Source: Saezia sanguinis (GTDB lineage Bacteria > Pseudomonadota > Gammaproteobacteria > Burkholderiales > Burkholderiaceae_C). Taken from it: a DNA stretch of 64,000 nt. Below, piece after piece: positions 17,412 to 28,833 of the stretch. How positions within the stretch are numbered: position 1 is the first letter of the stretch; each line of letters begins with the position of its first letter. The notes below the pieces were generated by a model. The model was not told the origin of the DNA. It did no database searches and saw only the letters and a program-made list of their open reading frames with translations. The stretch spans positions 1 to 64,000 of the forward strand of contig NZ_PQSP01000011.1 of NCBI RefSeq assembly GCF_003991585.1, written 5' to 3'. A program made the position numbers and the translations under genes.

Positions 17412-17960
17412 TTAATGTGCATGCGTGCAATTTTGTCCATAACCAGGCGTCTGGGTGGCATACAGATAGCTGGCCCCAGCCCAGCGGTACACCGGATCAC
17501 AACCTCCCAGCACCGTTAGCGCCAGGTCCGCATAGCCTTTTGTACGCGTTGACTGTACCCGCACACCGAATGCAGGAACAAAGCCCAGTACTTCACGCCA
17601 CCGTCCTTGAGCAGAGCGCACATAAACAGATACATTCGACTGCATCAGCCCGGAAAAACAGGGGGATCCGCTGACCGTCAGAATCACTTCAGGTTTGCCA
17701 TCCTGATTCAGGTCCACGGCATCCAGCCGGACCTGGAGCGGATCATCGCATTCTGGTGCCAGATAGTGGTTACCAACCCGCCGGAGTCTGGCATCGCGCA
17801 ATATCGCCTGTTCATCAGCCGCACTGATGCGCAACCCGGATGCATTTTGGGCCTGTGCGTTTTCTGATTTTCCCAAAGGCCATACACAGGCAATCATCAA
17901 CGCAAGCACAATGCTTTTTTGCAGCCCCCGTTTCAATTGAATGTATAAAGCCTGTTCCAT
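17412..17960 (-). CDS. Secreted protein with a calcium-loop-like motif
   Basis: A protein I cannot name: 182 residues from Met at 17960, or 206 from 18032. After a signal peptide (SIVLALMIACVWPLG, cleavage near AQAQ) the mature part carries VDLNQDGKPEVIL (from Val82). Its D-x-N-x-D-G-x-x-E pattern resembles the calcium loops of FG-GAP/VCBS or EF-hand repeats. Four further cysteines (Cys71, Cys101, and CDPV and NCTH near the end) suggest disulfides. The start is uncertain; GGAGG lies only 3 nt before 17960. It stands alone, convergent to nothing and divergent from pip. Confidence 0.6.
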   Translation of the reverse strand: MEQALYIQLKRGLQKSIVLALMIACVWPLGKSENAQAQNASGLRISAADEQAILRDARLRRVGNHYLAPECDDPLQVRLDAVDLNQDGKPEVILTVSGSPCFSGLMQSNVSVYVRSAQGRWREVLGFVPAFGVRVQSTRTKGYADLALTVLGGCDPVYRWAGASYLYATQTPGYGQNCTHAH

Positions 17961-18138
17961 TGCCCTCCCAAGCGGTTTTCCATCGACAGATGCTGTGCTT
18001 TTCATTTCATGTCGATAGCCGTATGTTTTCATGACAACACACGTTGCGGTATATAAACACCGTGTGTATGCATTGATTTTACGGTAAAGTTATCTCTTAC
18101 CCTTTATTTTCTTGCTGATTTTTATTTTAGAGTTGTAC

Positions 18139-19098
18139 ATGTCTTTACGTCCGCTTTACCCAGCCATTGATCCTTACGACTGCGGCATGCTGAAAGTCAG
18201 CCCGCGGCACACCTTATATTACGAACAATGCGGCAACCCGCGCGGCTACCCCGTCTTGTTTGTGCATGGCGGCCCTGGCGGCGGCATCAATCCGAATTGC
18301 CGGCGCTTTTTTAACCCGGAGCATTACCGCATTGTGCTGTTTGATCAACGCGGCTGCGGACGCTCGACACCATTTGCTGAATTACGCGAAAACACCACCT
18401 GGGACCTGGTGGCAGACATTGAGAAGCTGCGCACCCATCTTGCATTGGACACCTGGCTGGTTTTTGGCGGCTCCTGGGGCTCTACCCTGTCACTGGCTTA
18501 TGCGCAAACACATCCGGCACATGTCTCAGGTTTGATTTTGCGCGGCATCTTTATGTTGAGAAAAAGGGAGTTGCAGTGGTTTTATCAGAGCGGTGCCGAT
18601 ATGATTTATCCCGACGCATGGGAGGCTTATGAAGCCGCTATTCCGCCAGAGGAACGTCATGACATGATTGCCGCCTACTACCGCCGGCTCACCAGCACCG
18701 ACGCACAGGTGCGGCTACAGGCAGCCCGCGCCTGGTCGGTATGGGAAGGATCGACCAGCTACCTGTTCCAAGACCCGTCCAGCATCAGCTCACACGCAGA
18801 AGATGCGTTTGCAGAAGCTTTTGCCCGCATCGAATGCCATTATTTTTCGCACGGTGGCTTCTTTGAACAGGATGACCAACTGTTACGCGGTGTGGATCGA
18901 ATCCGGCATATTCCTGCCACCATCGTTCAGGGACGCTACGATATCGTCTGCCCTATCCGCAGTGCCTGGGATCTGCACCGCGCTTGGCCGCAGGCTGACT
19001 TGCGGATTGTACAGATGGCTGGCCATGCCTCGTTTGAACCAGGCATCACGCATGAACTGGTCGAAGCCACGGATCGTTTTATCAACCTGATACAGTAA
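18139..19098 (+). CDS. pip: Proline iminopeptidase
   Basis: A 319-residue alpha/beta hydrolase of family S33 that cleaves N-terminal proline from peptides. The oxyanion segment HGGPGGG is at 43-49 and the nucleophile elbow GGSWGS at 110-115 (Ser112), with DQRGCGRS between them. The C-terminal GRYDIVCP and AGHASFEP supply the Asp and His. Length matches the bacterial Pip family (about 315). The start at 18139 gives the usual N-terminus MSLRPLYP. It is convergent with rodA. Confidence 0.93.
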   Translation: MSLRPLYPAIDPYDCGMLKVSPRHTLYYEQCGNPRGYPVLFVHGGPGGGINPNCRRFFNPEHYRIVLFDQRGCGRSTPFAELRENTTWDLVADIEKLRTHLALDTWLVFGGSWGSTLSLAYAQTHPAHVSGLILRGIFMLRKRELQWFYQSGADMIYPDAWEAYEAAIPPEERHDMIAAYYRRLTSTDAQVRLQAARAWSVWEGSTSYLFQDPSSISSHAEDAFAEAFARIECHYFSHGGFFEQDDQLLRGVDRIRHIPATIVQGRYDIVCPIRSAWDLHRAWPQADLRIVQMAGHASFEPGITHELVEATDRFINLIQ

Positions 19099-19110
19099 TG
19101 CCTGTGCGAT

Positions 19111-20280
19111 TCAGGCCGATTGTCTTTTTTTGCGTTTGGTGCTGCCAGAAATTGACATCAGGACCCCGACTCCCAAACCAAATGTCACCAGTGCGGTACC
19201 GCCGTAACTCATAAAAGGCAAAGGCACTCCCACAACAGGTAACACGCCGCTGACCATGCCGACATTGACAAATGTGCAGGCAAAGAAAATCAGTGTTACG
19301 CCACCGGCAAGCAGGCGGGAAAAATGTGTGGGTGCCTGAGCGGCAATTGCCAGCCCACGCCAGATCAGCAGCAAATACCCCAACAGCAGCAATCCATTGC
19401 CCAGTAATCCGAACTCTTCTGCATACACGGCAAAAATAAAATCGGTCGTTCCCTCAGGGAGAAAGTACAGGTGTGTCTGGGTCCCCTGCAAAAAGCCTTT
19501 TCCCATCACGCCTCCAGAGCCAATGGCAATGGTTGACTGGATAATGTGAAACCCGCCGCCCTGAGGGTCTTCATAAGGGTTAAGCAGTGTACAAACCCGC
19601 CTGACCTGGTAGTCGTGCAAAACAAACCAATCCACGCCCGGCTGGCAGATTTGCTCTTCATACAATGCAAGAAATACAACCCCGGCAATCACCAGCAAAA
19701 TACACGGAATGATCAGCCGCCAACTGAGCCCGGCAAAAAAGATCACCGCCACACCTGCCGCAACTACGAGTAATGCGGTTCCCAGGTCCGGCTCCAGCAT
19801 GATCAGGCCGACCGGAAGAGCCAGAAAACACAGCGCCACGATAAAATTCATGAAGTGGGGAATGCTTTGGCGCTGATGGAACCACCAGGCTAGCATCATC
19901 GGCATGGCAATTTTCATTAACTCACTAGGCTGAATTGTGGTCACACCCAGGTTCAGCCAGCGCGTTGCACCTTTGCGCGTTTCGCCAAACAAATCCACGG
20001 CCAGCAATAAGATAACCCCTAAGACATACAGCGGCAAAGCCAGATGCTGTAAATACTGCGGCTTTATCTGTGCCGCAATAAAAGCCAGCGCCAGCGCCAG
20101 CGCCCAGTTACGCACCTGTGAATCAAACCGCCCGGGAAAAGCCTCCGAGGCGGAATACAACGTCACCATCCCGGCAAAACCCAACAACAAAATAACCAGC
20201 AGCAGGGGAATGTCGATGTTTAACAGACAACCACGCAAATAGTGCCATAACGGTATCGGTGCCAGGCGATGATTTTTCAT
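19111..20280 (-). CDS. rodA: Peptidoglycan glycosyltransferase RodA
   Basis: A 389-residue SEDS-family membrane protein with about ten transmembrane segments. It polymerises lipid II during cell elongation together with PBP2. Family motifs include WLNLGVTTIQPSELMKIA, EPDLGTALL, DYQVRRVCTLLNPYEDPQGGGFH and the C-terminal LPFMSYGGT. Its ATG overlaps the mrdA stop (ATGA), ensuring balanced synthesis with its partner. It is the last gene of the mre-mrd cluster. Confidence 0.96.
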   Translation of the reverse strand: MKNHRLAPIPLWHYLRGCLLNIDIPLLLVILLLGFAGMVTLYSASEAFPGRFDSQVRNWALALALAFIAAQIKPQYLQHLALPLYVLGVILLLAVDLFGETRKGATRWLNLGVTTIQPSELMKIAMPMMLAWWFHQRQSIPHFMNFIVALCFLALPVGLIMLEPDLGTALLVVAAGVAVIFFAGLSWRLIIPCILLVIAGVVFLALYEEQICQPGVDWFVLHDYQVRRVCTLLNPYEDPQGGGFHIIQSTIAIGSGGVMGKGFLQGTQTHLYFLPEGTTDFIFAVYAEEFGLLGNGLLLLGYLLLIWRGLAIAAQAPTHFSRLLAGGVTLIFFACTFVNVGMVSGVLPVVGVPLPFMSYGGTALVTFGLGVGVLMSISGSTKRKKRQSA

Positions 20281-22370
20281 GGCTGTGGCCTTTCTTCCGA
20301 CACAGGTGCTCCCGCTGGCATGACCTTTCGTGACACATCATCGTTAGATTTATACGGTCGGGACCAGTTATTCACCTCTGGAACACTGACTTCAACGGCA
20401 CTCAACGGTATCAGTTGCTCGGCAGGGATAATATCGTAATCGGCTCTGGCTCTGCCTTGCCCTCTGGGAGGGCCGGCATAGCCCTGCTGCACAGCCTTGA
20501 TATCCTCAGCACTGGGATAAATGCCCAGCAAATAGTAATCTAACGCACGCCTGACAATCGGCACCGCAGAGCGGGCACCAAACCCTGCATTCTCAACAAT
20601 AATTGCCACGGCAATGGTTGGGTTTTCTGCAGGTGCAAATGCAATGTAAAGGGCATGGTCACGTTTATATTCGGCCAGCTCGCTGGCATTGTACCGGGCG
20701 CCCTGCGCCACAGAAGATGCCTGTGCCGTCCCGGTTTTCCCTCCCGAATCATATGCTGCTCCGGTAAATGCCGTACGCGCTGTTCCTCTGCGGGGCACTT
20801 CGATCATGGCGTTTTGCACAATATCCAGATACTCGGGTTTGACGTCCATCTGGACCACTTGATCATCGGCGTAAGAATAGACTTTGCCGGTTGCCACATC
20901 TTTGGCATCAAGGAACAAATGCGGGCGATGTTTTGCACCCTCATTCGCCAGCGCAGCCACTGCTGTCGCCAACTGAATCATGGTAAACCGGTTATGCCCC
21001 TGACCGATGCCCAGATTAACCGTTTCCCCATCGTACCAACGGCGGTCTTCTGCCGTTCGAAATGCCTGCTGCTTCCACTCTGTGGAGGGCAAAATCCCAC
21101 GCGCCTCTCCTCTAAGATCAATGTCTGTCAGCTGCCCAAACCCCCATGGCTTCATGAAGTTGTGAATGGTATTCACCCCCATGTCATAGGCCAGCGTATA
21201 AAAATACACATTACTGGATGTGATAATGGCACGCGTCACATTGGTCGGCCCGCCGATTTCTCCGGCCGGGCTGCGCCAGACTCGGCCACCCAATTCAAAA
21301 ATACCGCGGTCCATGGTGATGTCTTCTGGTTTGCGTGCCCCTGTCTGCAAACCGGCAAGCGCCATAAACGGTTTATACGTGGAGCCAATCGGATAAATTT
21401 CTCCAATGGCCCGATTCACCAACGGCCGGCTGAGTGCATTTTGCAAAGCATCCCAGCCCTGCTGGTCAAACCCTTCAATAAACTGATTGGGATCGTAAGT
21501 TGGTTTGCTGACCAGTGCCAGTACCTCTCCGTTGCGCGGGTCAATGGCGACAAATGCTCCCCGGCGTTCACCATACAATTCCTCCACCAAACGCTGCAGA
21601 CGGATATCCAGCGTTAACCGGAGTGTCTGGCCAGGCTGCGCAGAAACCTCACGCAACCTTCTGACCGGTCGCCCGCGTGCTGTCGTTTCAACCTCTTCCA
21701 CCCCGGTCGTCCCATGCAAGATGGATTCATACCGCGCTTCAATGCCTTCCCGCCCGATATCCTGGGTTCCGCGGTAGTTTTCAAATTCGTCCCGCTCTGT
21801 AAGTAAATCAATATCTCTTTGATTGATGCTGTGGATATATCCCAGCACATGACTGGCTGTTTCTTTGAGAGGGTATTCGCGGATAAAGCGGGCATTGACC
21901 TCCACACCCGGCAGGCGGTAAAGCTGTGCACTCAGATTGGCCACCTGTTCTTGCGTCAGATGTGACGTCAGCGGCACGCTGACAAATCGCAGCCGTTTAT
22001 TGTTATCAAGCATTTGCCGGAAACGCCGGATATCCCGTGCAGAAACCGGCACGATGGTGCGGATCTCCTCAATCGTTGTCGATAGATCAGACACCTTCGA
22101 TGGCGTAATTTCAACCGTGTAAACGGGCGCGTTATACGCCAGCACCACACCATTGCGGTCAATGATGGCGCCACGCGAAGGCACCAGCGGCACAACCTTG
22201 ATGCGGTTGGTATCGGCCCGCGCAGAAAACTGGTCATAATGAAAAACCTGCAGCCAGATAAAACGCGCAAACAACAGACCAAAGCACACAAACACAAACA
22301 GCGCAGCAAACACCAAGCGCTGCTGAAAATGGCGCTCCTCCTGGTATTTGTTGCGTACACTCTCCATCAT
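20277..22370 (-). CDS. mrdA: Penicillin-binding protein 2 (peptidoglycan transpeptidase)
   Basis: A 697-residue class B PBP that cross-links peptidoglycan in the elongasome. One N-terminal transmembrane helix (LVFAALFVFVCFGLLFARFIWL) anchors a pedestal domain (VPSRGAIIDRNGVVLA). The transpeptidase motifs are STYK in GSTYKPF, SSN in SSNVYFY and KTG in GKTGTAQ. The reading frame is open to 22490, but homologues start near MMESVRNKYQEE, so 22370 is chosen. The gene lies between mreD (53 nt upstream) and rodA (overlapping). Confidence 0.95.
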   Translation of the reverse strand: MMESVRNKYQEERHFQQRLVFAALFVFVCFGLLFARFIWLQVFHYDQFSARADTNRIKVVPLVPSRGAIIDRNGVVLAYNAPVYTVEITPSKVSDLSTTIEEIRTIVPVSARDIRRFRQMLDNNKRLRFVSVPLTSHLTQEQVANLSAQLYRLPGVEVNARFIREYPLKETASHVLGYIHSINQRDIDLLTERDEFENYRGTQDIGREGIEARYESILHGTTGVEEVETTARGRPVRRLREVSAQPGQTLRLTLDIRLQRLVEELYGERRGAFVAIDPRNGEVLALVSKPTYDPNQFIEGFDQQGWDALQNALSRPLVNRAIGEIYPIGSTYKPFMALAGLQTGARKPEDITMDRGIFELGGRVWRSPAGEIGGPTNVTRAIITSSNVYFYTLAYDMGVNTIHNFMKPWGFGQLTDIDLRGEARGILPSTEWKQQAFRTAEDRRWYDGETVNLGIGQGHNRFTMIQLATAVAALANEGAKHRPHLFLDAKDVATGKVYSYADDQVVQMDVKPEYLDIVQNAMIEVPRRGTARTAFTGAAYDSGGKTGTAQASSVAQGARYNASELAEYKRDHALYIAFAPAENPTIAVAIIVENAGFGARSAVPIVRRALDYYLLGIYPSAEDIKAVQQGYAGPPRGQGRARADYDIIPAEQLIPLSAVEVSVPEVNNWSRPYKSNDDVSRKVMPAGAPVSEERPQP

Positions 22371-22423
22371 GGCGATGTTCTCAGTATTGCCATACAGCCA
22401 TATTGACTGCAGCGGCTCTTCAT

Positions 22424-22936
22424 TTACAAACTGTCCTTGCTTGGAACACGGCGTTGCGGCGCAAGCAATATCCAGTCGGCAAGCGGCCACAGCAGCGTTT
22501 CAATCAAAGGTGCGCCGATCACGGTCCAACCGATGAGAGGGTCTCCCTTGATCCAGTGCAGCATGATTTCGATGGCATGCAATAAAAAGAACAGCGGCAT
22601 CATATGCAGCATTTGCCCTTTCAGATCAAACCACGATACCCGGCGTGCGCCAGCTGCCGCAAACAGGCAGATCAGCACATACGCCATGGCATGCTGACCC
22701 AGCAATACTCCCTGATGCACGTCCATGCAAAGCCCCAGCATGAACGCAATACTGAAGCGCAGTTTTCTGGGCTGGTGTACACACCAGAATACCAGCACAA
22801 CGGCCAAAATATCCGGGCGCCAGGCCAATCGCCCAAGCGGTATAAAGTTGATTGCCAATGCAACCACAATGCTGAAAATAATGAACCAGGGCTTTACCGG
22901 CAGCAAAAGCTGTTGACGCGTAGGATTATCGGTCAT
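22424..22936 (-). CDS. mreD: Rod-shape determining protein MreD
   Basis: A 170-residue integral membrane protein with five or six hydrophobic helices. The MreD signature is WRPDILAVVLVFWCVHQP and GLCMDVHQGVLLGQHAMAYV. It belongs to the MreBCD elongasome that directs lateral wall synthesis. Its start overlaps the mreC stop by 11 nt. Confidence 0.94.
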   Translation of the reverse strand: MTDNPTRQQLLLPVKPWFIIFSIVVALAINFIPLGRLAWRPDILAVVLVFWCVHQPRKLRFSIAFMLGLCMDVHQGVLLGQHAMAYVLICLFAAAGARRVSWFDLKGQMLHMMPLFFLLHAIEIMLHWIKGDPLIGWTVIGAPLIETLLWPLADWILLAPQRRVPSKDSL

Positions 22937-23897
22937 GGCTTTCTCCCACTGTCGTACGGCCTTGCGCCTCTGTACTTTGCGCAGCAGATTCTGTACTGCC
23001 TAACTGCTCTGACTCTTCAATCAACTGGCTTGCAGGCAGAACAATCATGACATACCGTGTGTTGTGAATACGCGCCTGTGGCTCACACCAGACCTGTGCA
23101 AATGAATTCCCCGGATTGTGCTCCACCTGCGTTACCCGCGCCACCGGTAAACCGACAGGATAAATACCATCAATCCCGCTGGTGATCAGCAGATCGCCGG
23201 GCTGGACATCGGCATTCAGCGGCATAAACCGCAACTCCAATGAGCCGGTCCCCGCATTGGTAATCATCGACGGATCACCGTAGGCCAGTCCAAAAACCCC
23301 GGTACGCGCATTGGTCACCGCAATGGTAAAGCCTTCGTTTGTCAGCAGTGTAACTTCCGACGTCAGCGGCAGCACCCGTGTTACCTGACCAATCACTCCC
23401 TGATCATCCAGTACCGGAGAGCCCACTTTGATTCCCTGCACCAGCCCGCGGTCCACAATCAGTTTCTGTGCATATGGGTCCGGCGCTTCATACAACACTT
23501 CTGCAGCACGGCCTGTAATCTCTGCCTGTTCGCGCAGTTCCAGCAAAGCGCGCAAACGTTCGTTTTCCAACGTCAGATTCTCCACTTGGGCCGCACGCAA
23601 CGATTGCAGTTGCAGTCTGATACGTGCCGCCTCTTCTTCTGTGCGGGCCTGCTCCAGCCCGCTGAAATAGCCGTGTGCAGCCGACCACCAGTTCACAGGC
23701 TGCCTAGCCGCCCACTCCAGTGGGCCGATCACAACCGAAACCCCTTGCCGAATCACCGGCATCAACTGGAACCGCGTATCAGCCACCATCAGGCATACGG
23801 CCAAAAGGCAAAAAACCACCGTACGCAAGAGAATGGATGGCTCCTCTTTAAACAACGATAACGCTGTTGTGCGATCCAGTGAACTTCGTGGCGGCAT
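22926..23897 (-). CDS. mreC: Rod-shape determining protein MreC
   Basis: A 323-residue bitopic protein. One transmembrane helix (about 24-42) is followed by a coiled coil (about 75-120: ARTEEEAARIRLQLQSLRAAQVENL...) and a beta-rich periplasmic domain (VLDDQGVIGQV, GDLLITSGIDGIYPVGLPV). It links cytoplasmic MreB to PBP2 in the periplasm. The C-terminal tail, rich in Gln, Ser and Thr, is longer than in E. coli. It follows mreB by 162 nt. Confidence 0.95.
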   Translation of the reverse strand: MPPRSSLDRTTALSLFKEEPSILLRTVVFCLLAVCLMVADTRFQLMPVIRQGVSVVIGPLEWAARQPVNWWSAAHGYFSGLEQARTEEEAARIRLQLQSLRAAQVENLTLENERLRALLELREQAEITGRAAEVLYEAPDPYAQKLIVDRGLVQGIKVGSPVLDDQGVIGQVTRVLPLTSEVTLLTNEGFTIAVTNARTGVFGLAYGDPSMITNAGTGSLELRFMPLNADVQPGDLLITSGIDGIYPVGLPVARVTQVEHNPGNSFAQVWCEPQARIHNTRYVMIVLPASQLIEESEQLGSTESAAQSTEAQGRTTVGESHDR

Positions 23898-24059
23898 GTC
23901 AAATCCGGTCGGTCCGCAATAATGGGGGTCAATGTGCTGCTGATCAAGCGCCTTATGTATCCGTCAAAAACAATACATCATATCAACGGCGCTTATCTCT
24001 GACAGGCTTCTTATCCTGTTTTGCGCTGATGCCTGTTACAGCATGCCAGCGCCTCCAGG

Positions 24060-25124
<1,065 letters not shown>

Positions 25125-25264
25125 TCAACGGCCCCAATCAATAAAAACTTACACTGCCCTATACTGAAAAGGCCTGCAAAACGCCTCATTTACCATAAAA
25201 ACGGGATAATACGGCTGTAGCAAATTCGTGATCTTGCTTTTTAAGGCAAGTTCCCCGATTTTTC

Positions 25265-25284
25265 CACAATCTGCATAGATTGTG
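25265..25284. repeat. Palindrome CACAATCT-GCAT-AGATTGTG upstream of gatC
   Basis: Perfect 8-bp arms around GCAT, 32 nt before the gatC start and within the mreB-gatC divergent region. It may be an operator, or a hairpin in the gatCAB leader. Confidence 0.4.
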
Positions 25285-25315
25285 TCTTATTTAGAGAAAA
25301 AATCTACTGATAACC

Positions 25316-25627
25316 ATGGCTGCTTTAACTATTGAAGATCTCCAGCGGATCGCCCACCTGGCTCGGCTCGAACCGGACCAGGCAAATCAGGAACAACTTT
25401 TAGCCCAGCTCAACGGTTTTTTTGAGCTGGTAGAACAAATGCAGACCGTGCATACCAACGATATTGAGCCATTGTACACGCCCTTGTCCATTGCTCAAGA
25501 TGTCCATCTGCGCCTGCGGGAAGATAAAGTCACCGAAACCACCAATGAGGCCACACGTGACCTGGCCCAACGCAACGCCCCGGCGGCTGAAAACGGCTTC
25601 TTTCTGGTGCCCAAAGTCATCGAATAG
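25316..25627 (+). CDS. gatC: Asp-tRNA(Asn)/Glu-tRNA(Gln) amidotransferase subunit C
   Basis: A 103-residue GatC, the small stabilising subunit of the tRNA-dependent amidotransferase. The typical N-terminus [19 protein letters not shown] and the segment [10 protein letters not shown] are present, with [18 protein letters not shown] at the end. First gene of gatCAB; gatA follows 59 nt later. Confidence 0.96.
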   Translation: MAALTIEDLQRIAHLARLEPDQANQEQLLAQLNGFFELVEQMQTVHTNDIEPLYTPLSIAQDVHLRLREDKVTETTNEATRDLAQRNAPAAENGFFLVPKVIE

Positions 25628-25686
25628 GCCGCCTGCCAGACTTTTCCCTTTTTAAAGAATATACAGACCGATTGAAGGAAGACCGC

Positions 25687-27183
25687 ATGAGCTCATCTGC
25701 TCCATTGCATTTTCAAAGCGTATCCCGTTTAAGCCAGATGCTGGCCCAAAACGAGATTTCCAGCGTTGAACTGGTTCAAACACTGCTTGGGCGTATCAAG
25801 GCGTATGAGAGTCTGGGTGCATTTCTCTGCGTTAATGAAGAGGTTTCCATGCAGCAGGCCAAGCACGCTGACGCGCAACGTGCCCAGGGGCATTTCACGC
25901 CGCTGACCGGCATCCCGATTGCGCATAAGGATATTTTTGTCACACGCGACTTTCCCAGCACGGCCGGCTCCAAAATGCTGCAAGGCTATATGAGTCCTTT
26001 TGATTCCACCGTGGTTGCCAAAATCGCCCAGGCCGGTATGGTCACCTTAGGCAAAGTCAACTGTGACGAGTTTGCCATGGGCGGCAGCAATGAAAACTCG
26101 GCCTATATGCCCGTGGCCAACCCATGGGATACCGCCCGTATCCCCGGAGGCTCTTCCGGCGGTTCTGCGGCAGCCGTTGCCGCCGGGCTTACCCCGGTAG
26201 CCACAGGCACCGATACCGGCGGCTCTATCCGCCAGCCCTCTGCATTCACCGGCATTACCGGTATCAAACCCACTTATGGCCGCTGTTCACGTTATGGCAT
26301 GATCGCATTTGCCTCCAGTTTGGACCAGGCAGGCCCCATGGCACATTCCGCCGAAGACTGTGCCATGCTACTACAGGCCATGGCCGGATTTGACGAACAC
26401 GACGCCACCTCGATCAACCGCCCTGTGGACGACTACAGCAAAGCCATCCATTCGCAACGCGAAGGCGCCACGGCAGCACAACCACTCAAAGGCTTGCGCA
26501 TCGGTCTGCCCAAAGAGTTTTTTGGCGAAGGGGTTGCTCCGGGTGTTGTACAAACCATTCGCGCTGCCTTGGCCGAATATGAAAAGCTGGGCGCCCAGCT
26601 CGTTGACATTTCGCTGCCGCTGACCAAGCTGACCATCCCTGTGTATTACATCATTGCCCCGGCAGAAGCCAGCTCAAACCTGAGCCGCTTTGACGGTGTG
26701 CGTTATGGACACCGGGCACCGGGGAACCTGAATCTGGAACAAATGTATGAGCGCAGCCGCAGCGAAGGTTTCGGCCCGGAAGTCAAACGCCGCATCATGA
26801 TCGGCACGTATGTGCTTTCCCACGGCTATTATGATGCTTACTATCTGAAGGCACAGAAACTGCGCCGCCTGATTGCGCAGGATTTTCAAAATGCATTTAC
26901 CCAGTGCGACATCATCGCCGGCCCCATCGCCCCAACCATTGCCTGGAAACGCGGGGAAATCATCGACGATCCGGTCGCCAATTACCTGACCGATATTTTC
27001 ACACTACCAGCCAGCCTGGCCGGATTACCGGGCATGAGCGTGCCTGCCGGCTTTGGCGAGAGCAACATGCCGGTGGGCCTGCAACTGATCGGAAATTACT
27101 GGCAGGAAGGGCAGTTGCTGCATGCTGCACATGCATTTCAACAGGCAACCGACTGGCACTCCCGCCACCCGGAAGGTTTTTAA
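25687..27183 (+). CDS. gatA: Asp-tRNA(Asn)/Glu-tRNA(Gln) amidotransferase subunit A
   Basis: A 498-residue amidase-signature enzyme releasing ammonia from glutamine for GatB. The catalytic Lys is in IPIAHKDIF, and the Ser-cisSer pair lies in [15 protein letters not shown] and [11 protein letters not shown]. The start at 25687 has GAAGGA 6 nt upstream; a TTG at 25672 in the same frame is less likely. Its presence implies that Gln-tRNA and/or Asn-tRNA is made indirectly. Confidence 0.97.
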   Translation: MSSSAPLHFQSVSRLSQMLAQNEISSVELVQTLLGRIKAYESLGAFLCVNEEVSMQQAKHADAQRAQGHFTPLTGIPIAHKDIFVTRDFPSTAGSKMLQGYMSPFDSTVVAKIAQAGMVTLGKVNCDEFAMGGSNENSAYMPVANPWDTARIPGGSSGGSAAAVAAGLTPVATGTDTGGSIRQPSAFTGITGIKPTYGRCSRYGMIAFASSLDQAGPMAHSAEDCAMLLQAMAGFDEHDATSINRPVDDYSKAIHSQREGATAAQPLKGLRIGLPKEFFGEGVAPGVVQTIRAALAEYEKLGAQLVDISLPLTKLTIPVYYIIAPAEASSNLSRFDGVRYGHRAPGNLNLEQMYERSRSEGFGPEVKRRIMIGTYVLSHGYYDAYYLKAQKLRRLIAQDFQNAFTQCDIIAGPIAPTIAWKRGEIIDDPVANYLTDIFTLPASLAGLPGMSVPAGFGESNMPVGLQLIGNYWQEGQLLHAAHAFQQATDWHSRHPEGF

Positions 27184-27233
27184 TCCACCCTGCACAAAAA
27201 AAACCGAACGATACGAATAAGGATATGTGATCC

Positions 27234-28685
27234 ATGACACAGCAGAATTTACTGGTCCGCGGTTGGGAAGTCGTCATCGGCCTGGAAACCCATGCACAAC
27301 TGGCGACAAACTCCAAAATGTTTTCCGGCGCCTCCACTGCTTTCGGCGCAGAACCGAACACCCATGCCTGTGTGGTCGATATGGCACTGCCCGGCGTACT
27401 GCCGGTTGCCAACCGGCAGGCCGTTGAATACGCCATCATTTTCGGCTTGGCGGTCAATGCCACGGTTGCGCCATTATCCATTTTTGCGCGCAAAAACTAT
27501 TTTTACCCCGATCTGCCCAAAGGCTATCAGATCAGCCAGTTTGAAATCCCGGTGGTGCAGGGCGGAGAAGTCCATTTCATGGTGGAAAACCAGGAAAAAA
27601 CCGTACACCTGGTGCGTGCCCATCTGGAAGAAGATGCCGGCAAATCCGTTCACGATGCCATTCCCGGCATGACCGCCATCGACCTGAACCGGGCCGGAAC
27701 ACCTTTGCTGGAAATCGTGACCGAACCTGACATGCGCTGTGTGGCTGAAGCCGTTGAGTATGCCCGCACACTTCACGGCCTGGTCACCTGGCTGGGCGTA
27801 TGTGACGGCAACATGCAGGAAGGCTCATTCCGCTGTGATGCCAATGTCTCAGTACGCCGTCCAGGTGAGCCACTGGGAACCCGGCGCGAGATCAAAAACC
27901 TCAACAGCTTTCGCTACCTGCAACAAGCCATTGAATACGAAATCCATGCGCAAATCGATATTCTAGAAGAGGGCGGCACAATCAAACAAAGCACCGTGTT
28001 GTTTGATCCGGGCACAGGTGAAACGCGTGCCATGCGCTCCAAGGAAGACTCTGCGGACTACCGCTATTTCCCGGACCCCGACCTGCCTCCGCTGGTCATT
28101 GCGCCGGAATGGGTGGAACGGGTGCGCCAGAGCATGCCTGAGCTTCCCGGCGCCATGGCGGAGCGCTTCATCGCAGACTACAGCCTGCCAAAATACGATG
28201 CTGCCATCATCACCCAAAGCAAGGCGTTTGCCGATTACTTTGAAAGTGCCGCCAACGCCTGCAAACAACCGAAGCTGGTCGCCAACTGGCTGATGGGCGA
28301 GGTCTCTCGCCGACTGAACTCAGAAGAAAAAACCATCGATGAAGCACCTGTCAACGCGGCAACCCTGGCCGCTTTGATTGCCCGCATTGCTGATGGCACC
28401 ATCTCTAACAATGCTGCCAAGCAGGTATTTGAGGCATTGTGGACGAATGAGGGCGACAATGTCGATCAGATCATTGAAGCCAAAGGCCTGAAGCAAATGA
28501 ATGACAGCGGCGCACTGGAACAGATGATTGATGAAGTGCTTGCCAACAATACCAAATCGGTTGAGGAATACCGCGCCGGTAAGGACAAGGCGTTTAATGC
28601 CCTGGTGGGGCAGATTATGAAAGCCTCTAAAGGCCGGGCCAACCCTGCGCAGGTCAATGCGTTGCTGAAACAGAAGCTGGGATAA
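27234..28685 (+). CDS. gatB: Asp-tRNA(Asn)/Glu-tRNA(Gln) amidotransferase subunit B
   Basis: A 483-residue GatB that activates the tRNA-bound Glu or Asp and transfers ammonia from GatA. Signatures are [10 protein letters not shown] near the N-terminus, [16 protein letters not shown] and [15 protein letters not shown]. The C-terminal YqeY-like tail ([17 protein letters not shown]) binds tRNA. Last gene of gatCAB. Confidence 0.97.
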   Translation: MTQQNLLVRGWEVVIGLETHAQLATNSKMFSGASTAFGAEPNTHACVVDMALPGVLPVANRQAVEYAIIFGLAVNATVAPLSIFARKNYFYPDLPKGYQISQFEIPVVQGGEVHFMVENQEKTVHLVRAHLEEDAGKSVHDAIPGMTAIDLNRAGTPLLEIVTEPDMRCVAEAVEYARTLHGLVTWLGVCDGNMQEGSFRCDANVSVRRPGEPLGTRREIKNLNSFRYLQQAIEYEIHAQIDILEEGGTIKQSTVLFDPGTGETRAMRSKEDSADYRYFPDPDLPPLVIAPEWVERVRQSMPELPGAMAERFIADYSLPKYDAAIITQSKAFADYFESAANACKQPKLVANWLMGEVSRRLNSEEKTIDEAPVNAATLAALIARIADGTISNNAAKQVFEALWTNEGDNVDQIIEAKGLKQMNDSGALEQMIDEVLANNTKSVEEYRAGKDKAFNALVGQIMKASKGRANPAQVNALLKQKLG

Positions 28686-28833
28686 GTTTATCCATACCGT
28701 TTCCCTGCCATACATGACAGTACCGTATGGCTGTTGTATGCTACGGCAGAAAACTTTTCAATTGCCATCATCGCAATGAAAGTGATCTGCCATGCCCCAT
28801 TCCTATTTTTAGCTTTCACATTAACCACATCCT

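Noticed and set aside
20655..21617. 320-codon ORF opposite mrdA
   Set aside because: Long only because the opposite strand codes for a conserved PBP; its sequence shows no domain.
22371..22490. 40-residue N-terminal extension of PBP2
   Set aside because: It overlaps the end of mreD and would place extra residues before the membrane anchor not seen in the family.
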